Shown piece by piece: positions 15,258 to 22,050 of a stretch of 34,939 nucleotides of DNA. Position 1 is the stretch's first letter. Every line of letters starts with the position of its first letter. Origin of the DNA: CACKLF01 sp002725175 (GTDB taxonomy: Bacteria; Pseudomonadota; Alphaproteobacteria; Rhodobacterales; Rhodobacteraceae); contig PBQX02000021.1 of the NCBI GenBank assembly GCA_002725175.2, forward strand, positions 1 to 34,939. The letters run 5' to 3'. A program made the translations under genes and the position numbers. The notes below the pieces were generated by a model. It ran no database searches, had not been told where the DNA came from, and saw only the letters and a list, made by a program, of their open reading frames with translations.

Positions 15258-15266
15258 ATATTATAA
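15258..15266 (+). promoter_or_regulatory. ATATTATAA promoter-like element
   Basis: Exact ATATTATAA seven bases before the ATG at 15274, at the end of a 103-base divergent gap (15171-15273) that also serves the PhyH gene. Confidence 0.5.
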
Positions 15267-15273
15267 TTTCAAT

Positions 15274-15498
15274 ATGTCTGATTTTTTTAACGAATGGTGC
15301 AATACGAAATGTATTAATAGTACAACTAACAAGGAAATTGCTGATAAGTTTATTGATGAATACTTTCATATCATAAATTCACACACAAAAATTTGTGGTA
15401 AGAAAAACAGAAGAATGAACATTAGAATTTATATCAAAGGCTCTATAAAAGTTCATAGAGACAATATTCTGAAAATGATATATTTTTTAAGTGCGTAG
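15274..15498 (+). CDS. Small protein of unknown function
   Basis: 74 residues with three cysteines (CNTKC near 9-13, C near 42), an acidic-to-helical middle (EIADKFIDEYFHIIN) and a basic patch (GKKNRRMNIRIYIKGSIKVHR). No membrane segment. Start chosen at the ATG that follows a promoter-like ATATTATAA. No family recognised. Confidence 0.65.
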   Translation: MSDFFNEWCNTKCINSTTNKEIADKFIDEYFHIINSHTKICGKKNRRMNIRIYIKGSIKVHRDNILKMIYFLSA

Positions 15499-15529
15499 TT
15501 TCATCACATTTTATAATCTGTTTTAAATC

Positions 15530-16318
15530 ATGCCTACTTTGTACAACCCAAACCATATTGTAATTGGAGTAGTTCTACTATTTCTCATAGGATATACATT
15601 CTTTATTGTTCGTAGAATGTATAAGAGACGAATTGACTCTCTTGAAAATAAAGTACAAGAATTACAACAAATTATAATAAGTAATAAAAAAGAAACAGAC
15701 GTAGAAGGGGGCTCCATGGAGTCACCGGTGAGCGAATTGGATGAAGAAACTCGAAATTTACTAGCGCCATTATTTAATAATAATCCTGCTTTTGTTGTCA
15801 CTTCATCAACAATGCCCGAGTTTGTGACGCAACACGAACTCCAAGAGCCATTAGAAATAATTGATGAAGATGGTTCATCTGTAGAGTCCGCATCGTCGCT
15901 CGACGAAGAGCCGGCCCTCGTGGCCGACGCACTGGAGACAGGACTCCCGCTAACGCCGCAGAACATGACCGCGGGGGAGGTAATATCACCAGTCGATATT
16001 GCTGAGGAGGTAATATCACCAGTCGAGATTGCTGAGGAGGTAATATCACCAGTCGATATTGCTGAGGAGGTAATATCACCAGTCGAGATTGCTGAGGAGG
16101 TAATATCACCAGTCGAGACCGCGGTCTCAGAAGAGGTTTCTCAAAAAAATGAAGATGCAATTATTGATTCGATAGATAATAGGAAATTAGAATTAAAACA
16201 AATTAATTCTATGAACGTAGCAGATTTACGAAAACATCTTGAAGAATACGGTATTGCATATACTAAATCTATGAAAAAGCCAGACCTTCGTAAAATGCTA
16301 ATATCATCTTCTACTTAA
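15530..16318 (+). CDS. Membrane-anchored protein with tandem repeats and SAP-like C-terminus
   Basis: 262 residues. Residues ~8-27 form a membrane helix (HIVIGVVLLFLIGYTFFIV), followed by a short coiled coil (SLENKVQELQQIIISN), a long acidic disordered region, five tandem ten-residue repeats EVISPV(D/E)IAE (~150-199), and a C-terminal LKQINSMNVADLRKHLEEYGIAYTKSM... segment that has the helix-extension-helix pattern of SAP/LEM-type DNA-binding motifs. A membrane anchor plus a DNA-binding tail would suit a protein linking membrane to genome, as in virion assembly; this is inference. The middle part is GC-rich. Confidence 0.78.
   Translation: MPTLYNPNHIVIGVVLLFLIGYTFFIVRRMYKRRIDSLENKVQELQQIIISNKKETDVEGGSMESPVSELDEETRNLLAPLFNNNPAFVVTSSTMPEFVTQHELQEPLEIIDEDGSSVESASSLDEEPALVADALETGLPLTPQNMTAGEVISPVDIAEEVISPVEIAEEVISPVDIAEEVISPVEIAEEVISPVETAVSEEVSQKNEDAIIDSIDNRKLELKQINSMNVADLRKHLEEYGIAYTKSMKKPDLRKMLISSST
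15977..16126 (+). repeat. Five tandem 30-bp coding repeats
   Basis: Five in-frame units of 30 bases encoding EVISPV-D/E-IAE. The seventh residue runs D, E, D, E, E through a GAT/GAG change, so the first four units form two copies of a 60-bp higher-order unit; the fifth degenerates at its end. Near-perfect identity points to recent slippage or unequal recombination. Confidence 0.95.
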
Positions 16319-16365
16319 ACATATTCAGTTAATAAGAAGAATTTATATACATTAATATAATCAAA

Positions 16366-16800
16366 ATGGAAGGGCATTCAAAAAAATTACCAACTAGGGC
16401 TGGGGGTATTATTTTCGATGAAAATAATACTCACATTGTTTTAGTTTTAAACAGAGACTCGTATTTGAAAAAAGAAAACAAATGGGGATTACCAAAAGGT
16501 CATCTTCAGGATTTTGAAAGAACTATGCCTTATTTTGGAGCAACTAGAGAAATATGGGAAGAAACTGGTATTTATTTTCCAATTAAAAATGATACATTTT
16601 CAATAGGAATATATGATACTTTGTATTATGTTTTAAATCTAAATAGAGAATCTAATCCAACATTCTGTACTCGTGATACAGATGAAATTTTCAGAGTGCA
16701 ATGGGTTCCTATTACACAACTTAAAAATTTAAAAGTTAATAGAACGTTGGCTAAAATTGTTAAAAAATGGAAAAATATATTTCCTCATACTGTTTGTTGA
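16366..16800 (+). CDS. Nudix hydrolase, possible mRNA-decapping type
   Basis: 144 residues, typical for a single Nudix domain. RAGGIIF (~11-17) forms the first strand, and the Nudix box is GHLQDFE...REIWEETGI (~45-69), with the catalytic REIWEE intact. The spacing between the first Glu and REIWEETG is nine residues, not the canonical seven. A VQWVPI segment follows. Family members cleave nucleoside diphosphates linked to other groups; viral members related to poxvirus D9/D10 and mimivirus L375 remove mRNA caps. Decapping is plausible beside a viral eIF4E but not proven by sequence. Confidence 0.88.
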   Translation: MEGHSKKLPTRAGGIIFDENNTHIVLVLNRDSYLKKENKWGLPKGHLQDFERTMPYFGATREIWEETGIYFPIKNDTFSIGIYDTLYYVLNLNRESNPTFCTRDTDEIFRVQWVPITQLKNLKVNRTLAKIVKKWKNIFPHTVC

Positions 16801-16815
16801 GCGCAGCCAGGTGAA

Positions 16816-16824
16816 ATATTATAA
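16816..16824 (+). promoter_or_regulatory. ATATTATAA promoter-like element
   Basis: Exact ATATTATAA twelve bases before the ATG at 16837, right after the Nudix gene. Confidence 0.5.
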
Positions 16825-16836
16825 AATATATATTTA

Positions 16837-18063
16837 ATGAATAGTCTTAAATATATTGTGACGCGACTTTTAAAGGGAGCTGGAAAATCAGATCACGAAA
16901 ATATAATGACACGGCTCGACGAACTCGAAAAAATCGAGTCGCAGGCACCGCATGCCGCGGCGATGAATGAAGAGAAAAGAATTAAAGAAATTAATGAAGT
17001 GTATGAAAGTATTCAAAAACGGCGACCCAGTGGCCATCCGGCCACTGCGGAGTCGAGGCCGAATGCGCGCCGCATCACCAAATCATCTTTTTTAAATAAA
17101 TACAACAAAAATAGACCTAAGAAAAGAATTCAATGGCGACCCTTGCGACGTAGAAGAGGGTTATCTGAAGGCATATATACGAATGTATATACAATTCCCA
17201 ATGATCCAACTAGAGGTCACGCAATTGATTATGCTAAAGAATTAGAACAACAGGATTTAGGCTCTTCTTTAACTAAAGGTCGAAGAATTAATGCATTTAA
17301 ATGGAATTTATTAATAAATGAAATAAGACAAAATCCAAATATAGATATTGATAAAAGATATGACGAAGTAATGAATCCCGCGGCGCCGGGCCAGAAGCTT
17401 CGCAAAGAAACAGATGACATAATAGAAGAGTTATCATCTCGCCAAGAACCAGAACATTATCAGTATTCACTACCTTTCAACACAGGAAAACGTCGTCACA
17501 AAATAAAAGAATTCTTAGGAAGAGCGGAACCAAATAAGGGTGGTGGCAACTTAATATCACGCATCGACCGCCTCTCCGCGATGAACACACCAAAGCCAAA
17601 GCCAAAAAAAAAATTATTGCGATGGGCAAAAGATGCTAGAGAAGAAGCATGGTTTCCAAATAATGAGGCAAGTCTTTTGGTAAAAAACTACAGTATACTC
17701 GACTCTCGCCCAGAAAGGGGTAAATCAAGTGACTACGCAGAAGAATTAGAGAAAGAAAAACCAGGTTCGTCTCTATCACCCTTTTTACAGAAATATAAGG
17801 AAGATGAAAGTTTTAAAGTAGATATAGATAATTATGGGTCGAAGGCCAACTTGGAATCACGAAAAAAAAGTCCAAATAAAGAATGGGATAGTTATATAAA
17901 TAATTTTCTAGAAACTGAAGAAATAAGAAAAGATTTCTCATCTGATACTCGCCCAGCACATTATAAAAACACATTACCTCCTGGTAGTAGAAGATTCAAA
18001 CAACACAATCGTACTAAACGTATTCCAGAATTCTTAGGAAGAGCCAGAAGCGAGGAGTGGTAG
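16837..18063 (+). CDS. Basic protein with internal duplication, unknown
   Basis: 408 residues, strongly basic and probably extended. Two ~150-residue halves repeat the same order: DYAKELEQQDLGSSL ... EPEHYQYSLPF ... RRHKIKEFLGRAEP in the first (~128-235), and DYAEELEKEKPGSSL ... RPAHYKNTLPP ... KRIPEFLGRARS in the second (~300-405). The spacers differ. GC-rich islands encode the Arg/Pro-rich N-terminal region. No known domain recognised. The conserved EFLGRA ending each unit may be a peptide-recognition or binding motif. Probably a structural or DNA-associated protein, by composition only. Confidence 0.75.
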   Translation: MNSLKYIVTRLLKGAGKSDHENIMTRLDELEKIESQAPHAAAMNEEKRIKEINEVYESIQKRRPSGHPATAESRPNARRITKSSFLNKYNKNRPKKRIQWRPLRRRRGLSEGIYTNVYTIPNDPTRGHAIDYAKELEQQDLGSSLTKGRRINAFKWNLLINEIRQNPNIDIDKRYDEVMNPAAPGQKLRKETDDIIEELSSRQEPEHYQYSLPFNTGKRRHKIKEFLGRAEPNKGGGNLISRIDRLSAMNTPKPKPKKKLLRWAKDAREEAWFPNNEASLLVKNYSILDSRPERGKSSDYAEELEKEKPGSSLSPFLQKYKEDESFKVDIDNYGSKANLESRKKSPNKEWDSYINNFLETEEIRKDFSSDTRPAHYKNTLPPGSRRFKQHNRTKRIPEFLGRARSEEW

Positions 18064-18101
18064 AACGTCGTTTAAGTATTAATTAACATATAATAATAAG
18101 A

Positions 18102-18896
18102 ATGTACAACGATCCCCATCAAAATGATATTATATTTAATATTGATAAAACAGTTTATTGTGATTATTATTTTCCGAAAAAACAATATTATTATCGGAAC
18201 TATCTCTCAAGAGCACAAATAATACAAATCCTTAAGAATATAGAAACACAATGGAAAATTGCAAATGAAACAAATTTTAATACTGATGAGATGATAACCA
18301 TAATGAAAAATATTAGGAATTTAAAATCAAAGTTTAACTTGAATTATGGCAGTTCTTGGCAGTCGTACGAGTGGTATCGGCAGGGCCCAAGCATAAAAGA
18401 TTTTCTAAGTGAAATTTCTTATAGAATCAATACAATCATGCGCGATAGACTGACTAGTATTAGATCAATTAAACGTGTTTTAGGTAGTTTTGAAGAATCA
18501 ATCTCTCCCAAAATGATACATAAAATACTTACATGGCTAAAAAAAACTAACCCAGATATTTATGGTAATGTTAAGAGGGACATTAAAGAAAATATTATTC
18601 GTGATTTAAAAAGTTATGGAATAAAAATAGACGCTATGTTGTTATCTAATTTTATTGATGAAAATAATCCAATTGAATTTGTTAAAGAATGGAATATTAA
18701 AACACATAAAAATGGAAAAAGAATGAAAAATAGTGAAATACGCGAATTATTCAAAAAGGCTTTTTATGAAAAGCAGGAAAACATATTTCGTTCACATATT
18801 TGTATGCCTCGCCTTAATTCATTGCCAGATTATATTGAAAATATTATTTTTAGCTATTTAACAGGATGCAATAAATCTATCCACGAAATGGGTTAA
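18102..18896 (+). CDS. Paralogue family protein A, C-terminal LP motif
   Basis: 264 residues. It shares most of its C-terminal two thirds with the minus-strand protein at 25427: a common ESISPKMI..ILTWLKKTNP block, a highly conserved 19-residue stretch IKIDAMLLSNFIDENNPIE, then KEWN, NGKRMKN and EIR, ending in a LPDYIENIIFSYL helix. The N-terminal ~90 residues (Tyr-rich YYFPKKQYYYRNYL) differ more. The LP-x-x-I-E-x-x-I-F-S motif resembles the first F-box helix but is C-terminal, so this is tentative. Function unknown; a lineage-specific expansion. Confidence 0.75.
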   Translation: MYNDPHQNDIIFNIDKTVYCDYYFPKKQYYYRNYLSRAQIIQILKNIETQWKIANETNFNTDEMITIMKNIRNLKSKFNLNYGSSWQSYEWYRQGPSIKDFLSEISYRINTIMRDRLTSIRSIKRVLGSFEESISPKMIHKILTWLKKTNPDIYGNVKRDIKENIIRDLKSYGIKIDAMLLSNFIDENNPIEFVKEWNIKTHKNGKRMKNSEIRELFKKAFYEKQENIFRSHICMPRLNSLPDYIENIIFSYLTGCNKSIHEMG

Positions 18897-18922
18897 AGAT
18901 TATTATATATAAATTATATAAA

Positions 18923-19438
18923 ATGAAAGTTGAAGTAGAACATTCAGGTATATCTGTTAGTATTGTTGTGTGTGGCAATGCATCCACAACGACCAGTGTT
19001 GCTATTTTAGGACAAGTTGCTGAAAGGGCGATTCAAGATATTGTTAAAAATAGTAATTCTGAAGAAATGTCAATTGGTTCTGTTGAAGAAGATGATGACA
19101 GTGATGAGGATGACGATGCGGACGAAGAGGATATATCTGACGAGTCATATGAGTCCGATGACGAGGAAGATAGCGAAGTAATAGTATATGAGGGTAATAG
19201 AAAAATAGAACAAAATATTTTTAAGTATATAAAATCAAATAATGAATCACTGTTTTTAAAAGAGCTGGAAGAAATTAACGGTATAATTAAGATTAAAGGA
19301 ACCACGAAGGAACAAAGAATGTGGGTATTTCAAATTATTTCTGAAATACATTATATTGACGTCTGGTCTCAACTCGCATCCGGCAACCGTATATTATTTT
19401 TAAAAAAAAACAATAATGAAATTCAAAAAAATGATTAA
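18923..19438 (+). CDS. Protein with long acidic tract, unknown
   Basis: 171 residues. The N-terminal ~45 residues are hydrophobic and beta-like (SGISVSIVVCGNASTTTSVAIL), followed by an Asp/Glu/Ser-rich tract (~54-92) that is probably disordered and could mimic DNA or bind basic proteins, then a helical C-terminus (FKYIKSNNESLFLKELEEINGI). Tightly placed after 18102 with an AT-only leader. No family recognised. Confidence 0.7.
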   Translation: MKVEVEHSGISVSIVVCGNASTTTSVAILGQVAERAIQDIVKNSNSEEMSIGSVEEDDDSDEDDDADEEDISDESYESDDEEDSEVIVYEGNRKIEQNIFKYIKSNNESLFLKELEEINGIIKIKGTTKEQRMWVFQIISEIHYIDVWSQLASGNRILFLKKNNNEIQKND

Positions 19439-19455
19439 AAAAATATAACATTCAA

Positions 19456-19464
19456 ATATTATAA
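19456..19464 (+). promoter_or_regulatory. ATATTATAA promoter-like element
   Basis: Exact ATATTATAA six bases before the ATG at 19471. Confidence 0.5.
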
Positions 19465-19470
19465 TACAAT

Positions 19471-19707
19471 ATGGACCGTCCAATTATTACAAAGTATGAA
19501 TATACTAGAATAAGAGGAATCCGTATACAACAATTAATTGATGGAATGAAGCCTTTAGTAGAAACAGATAATGACGATACCGAAGAAGAAATATTTATAA
19601 AGGAACTTAAAGAGAAAAAAATACCACTAATGATAACTCGGCCATCTGGTTTCGATAAATATATTAATATTCCGTTATCAGAAATGAATGTTGACCGTTA
19701 CATTTAA
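19471..19707 (+). CDS. Small protein of unknown function
   Basis: 78 residues, soluble, with a basic N-terminal half (YEYTRIRGIRIQQLIDGMKP), an acidic middle (TDNDDTEEEIF) and an end of ITRPSGFDKYINIPLSEMNVDRYI. Start supported by a promoter-like element six bases upstream. No family recognised. Confidence 0.65.
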   Translation: MDRPIITKYEYTRIRGIRIQQLIDGMKPLVETDNDDTEEEIFIKELKEKKIPLMITRPSGFDKYINIPLSEMNVDRYI

Positions 19708-19741
19708 AATCCAACAATTATAGAATTTATATTTATTATTT

Positions 19742-20065
19742 ATGAATTGTTGTTTACGTTCACCTGACGACGCCCTAACGGAAGACTTACAAGAACAAAT
19801 TAAAAAATTAAAAGAAGAAAATACGAAATTAAAAGCAAGTACACCGCTGCCGGACTGGCGTAATAATATTGATATTTTTGTTGAACAATGGTTTGAAGAA
19901 AATAAAGACGATGTTGATATTGGAGTTGTTGATTTTAAGCTTTTTAAGATAGACTTATTGCCTGATAAGGTGGAAAAATATATTTATAAAAAGGTGTTAA
20001 AAATATTATATTCATTTATAACGACATTACTGGCTCCACACCCTAAATCATTCAAGGAAAACTAG
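19742..20065 (+). CDS. Small coiled-coil protein with N-terminal CC, unknown
   Basis: 107 residues. MNCC at the start could be palmitoylated. A heptad-like coiled coil follows (LTEDLQEQIKKLKEENTKLKA, ~12-32), then a helical region with aromatic residues (WRNNIDIFVEQWFEENKDD) and a hydrophobic, basic end (YIYKKVLKILYSFITTLLA). Membrane-associated oligomer is a guess. It overlaps the 3' end of the convergent DUF5767 gene by 14 bases. Confidence 0.68.
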   Translation: MNCCLRSPDDALTEDLQEQIKKLKEENTKLKASTPLPDWRNNIDIFVEQWFEENKDDVDIGVVDFKLFKIDLLPDKVEKYIYKKVLKILYSFITTLLAPHPKSFKEN

Positions 20066-21257
20066 GTGTTGCGTTTTTTTTGGGACGTCCGCGACGTTTT
20101 GGTGCTGGTGCCGGCGCGGCTGGCGTGGCCGGAGGTTGATTTTGATACATATTTAAATCTTTAGTGGGTTTTGCATCCGATTCTCTGTATTCGTTAATTT
20201 GATTTAAAATACGTTCAACATCCTGATCTTTGGGTCCACTCATAATAGACGATGGTGCATCAGGTACTGCATGCATATTAGATGGGGCCGATGGTGGCGT
20301 GAAACTTGGTTGTGGTGGAATAAATACCGGCGGCTGCGCCGGTTTGTGTTCATTCATCATGTCATTAAATAAATTTCCAAGTCCGGGTGAATTTTTGGTT
20401 GCCTCTGCGACACCAGCATTAGCAAATTGTCTCGCTAAATCAGGATTTTGTTTCATTATATCATCCATGTTTGGCATGGATGATGATTTAAAGAAACTTT
20501 GTGTCATATGAAACATAACAGCACTACCACCAAGCATCATTAAAAGTCTTATTTCTGGTGCTATTTTAGCTCTAGTTTTATATTTTTCGTGCAATTCTTC
20601 AAATACATCATCATAATCATTCAAATTTTCATGCAATGATTCAGACCAACCGTCTAATTTTATATCAAACGGATCAAATTTACTATTCATAAATTCAACA
20701 CCAGATGCAAATGCCATCATTGTTTTTCTTTGAAATTTAATACTATTTTCAAGATCACGTTGTTGTTTTAAACGTGAATACTCCTCGCGCATTTCAGATA
20801 CACTTGATGAATTACTATAATGTTTAGACAAAGGTATACCTCTAGCTTCTAAACGTTTTAATTTAAATAATAACTCTTGCCTCTCTTTACCATCATCTTC
20901 AAATAAAGATGATGACATCGTCGTAAATTTCTTTATTGTAGAATCATCATTTGTATTTGGGGTTGTTTCACGTTCTACATTGATTTTAAACTCAACATTG
21001 TCTAAAGTTTTTTTTTCAGAAATCTCTGTATCTTTGAAAGTAGATGTTAAATTTGTATCAGTACTATTTGACTTATCCGGTTGTACATCATCAACACGAA
21101 CGGATGGTGTATTTTGAATAGACTTGGTTGGATCTACCAATAAATCCAACTCATCTAGTTTCGGTATATCATCCTCTATACTTTTATTACCGGTTTCGTC
21201 AACCTTAGAAAGCGATACTTCTGAGGTGTTAATTGAATCCAAATTTAATTCATTCAT
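20052..21257 (-). CDS. DUF5767-family giant-virus protein with C-terminal AT-hook
   Basis: 401 residues. Residues ~125-300 match the DUF5767 family conserved across large DNA viruses: ELLFKLKRLEARGIPLSK, the SSSVSEMREEY block, FQRKTMMAFASGVEFMNSKFDPFDIKLDGWSE (best landmark, in pieces), HEKYKTRAKIAPEIRLLMMLGGSAVMFHM and the NMDDIMKQNPDLARQF end. The family's role is unknown, but it is broadly conserved and probably virion- or assembly-related. The N-terminal ~120 residues are disordered and acidic; the C-terminus adds a Pro/Ala-rich linker and KRRGRPKK, an AT-hook core (RGRP) that could bind the viral AT-rich DNA. Confidence 0.88.
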   Translation of the reverse strand: MNELNLDSINTSEVSLSKVDETGNKSIEDDIPKLDELDLLVDPTKSIQNTPSVRVDDVQPDKSNSTDTNLTSTFKDTEISEKKTLDNVEFKINVERETTPNTNDDSTIKKFTTMSSSLFEDDGKERQELLFKLKRLEARGIPLSKHYSNSSSVSEMREEYSRLKQQRDLENSIKFQRKTMMAFASGVEFMNSKFDPFDIKLDGWSESLHENLNDYDDVFEELHEKYKTRAKIAPEIRLLMMLGGSAVMFHMTQSFFKSSSMPNMDDIMKQNPDLARQFANAGVAEATKNSPGLGNLFNDMMNEHKPAQPPVFIPPQPSFTPPSAPSNMHAVPDAPSSIMSGPKDQDVERILNQINEYRESDAKPTKDLNMYQNQPPATPAAPAPAPKRRGRPKKNATPSFP

Positions 21258-21285
21258 CTTTTATGAATTATTTCACGGTATTAGT

Positions 21286-21972
21286 TTATACACATTTGTC
21301 GCAATAAGCAAACGCTTGAAGTATTACGTCTGCCAGGTCATCTCTCTTTTTAGAACGATTCCATATTTCATGTTCTTGATCTAAAATTAATTTTGATACA
21401 ATATCAATTGAAGATTTTTTCGTTTTTTTATAGTTACCCACGACCTCCTTCGGATCAAGCCATCCTTTTTTTGAACAAAACTTCATTTTTTCAGACGCAG
21501 ATACGAATTTTACAGTAAACCCATTCAAACAAAAATAAGTAAATATTATCATTTGCATTGATTTCATTTGTGGATTTTTCATACATGGTTGATTTTCAAT
21601 TATTACTATATCAATATCACAAGGATATACACGGTCAGTGAAATGCGCTTTTATGTTTAAAACAATATTCTGTAAATTTATAGGTAATTTTCTTATCTTT
21701 TTGGCTTTTAAATGTCTTTTAATTATACTCTGTAATTCACATTTCTTCTTAGCAACACCCAATTCCAAACCTAGTTTAGTTATACAAGTCAATAACATGT
21801 CTTTAGACCACTTTGAATAATAATTTGAAATATAGTTAAGATCGTCAAAAGAATGTAACATGTTTACATTATTCCAATCATCTATTTTCCATTTCATTTC
21901 TGGTTTCAGTTCCATGTCAACTATTGCATAACTTAAATTTATTATTCCAACATCTATTGATAAAATTCGCAT
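21286..21972 (-). CDS. RuvC-like Holliday junction resolvase (poxvirus A22 type)
   Basis: 228 residues from the ATG at 21972; an upstream in-frame ATG at 22026 would add a hydrophobic leader inside the divergent promoter. RNase H-fold motifs are in order: SIDVGIINLSYAIVD (Asp7), IVIIENQP (Glu126), and KKRDDLADVILQAFAY with Asp211, Asp212 and Asp215. This is the A22-type viral resolvase family, which resolves branched replication intermediates and genome concatemers with two-metal catalysis. It diverges from the RNR gene across a 78-base promoter region, an arrangement that pairs two replication functions. Confidence 0.92.
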   Translation of the reverse strand: MRILSIDVGIINLSYAIVDMELKPEMKWKIDDWNNVNMLHSFDDLNYISNYYSKWSKDMLLTCITKLGLELGVAKKKCELQSIIKRHLKAKKIRKLPINLQNIVLNIKAHFTDRVYPCDIDIVIIENQPCMKNPQMKSMQMIIFTYFCLNGFTVKFVSASEKMKFCSKKGWLDPKEVVGNYKKTKKSSIDIVSKLILDQEHEIWNRSKKRDDLADVILQAFAYCDKCV

Positions 21973-22050
21973 AATTATAAATAAATAATTACACCTTAAA
22001 CAATACATAAAAAGTATTAAGACCAATTCAATGTAATAATAATAATAAGA
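21973..22050. promoter_or_regulatory. Divergent promoter region, resolvase/RNR
   Basis: A 78-base A/T-rich gap between the resolvase ATG at 21972 and the RNR ATG at 22051, with a short AAT/AATAATAATAATAAG run directly before the RNR start. No exact ATATTATAA, so these two genes may belong to a different expression class. Confidence 0.4.

Noticed and set aside
15977..16126. CRISPR array
   Set aside because: The repeats are contiguous with no spacers and are in frame inside a coding region.
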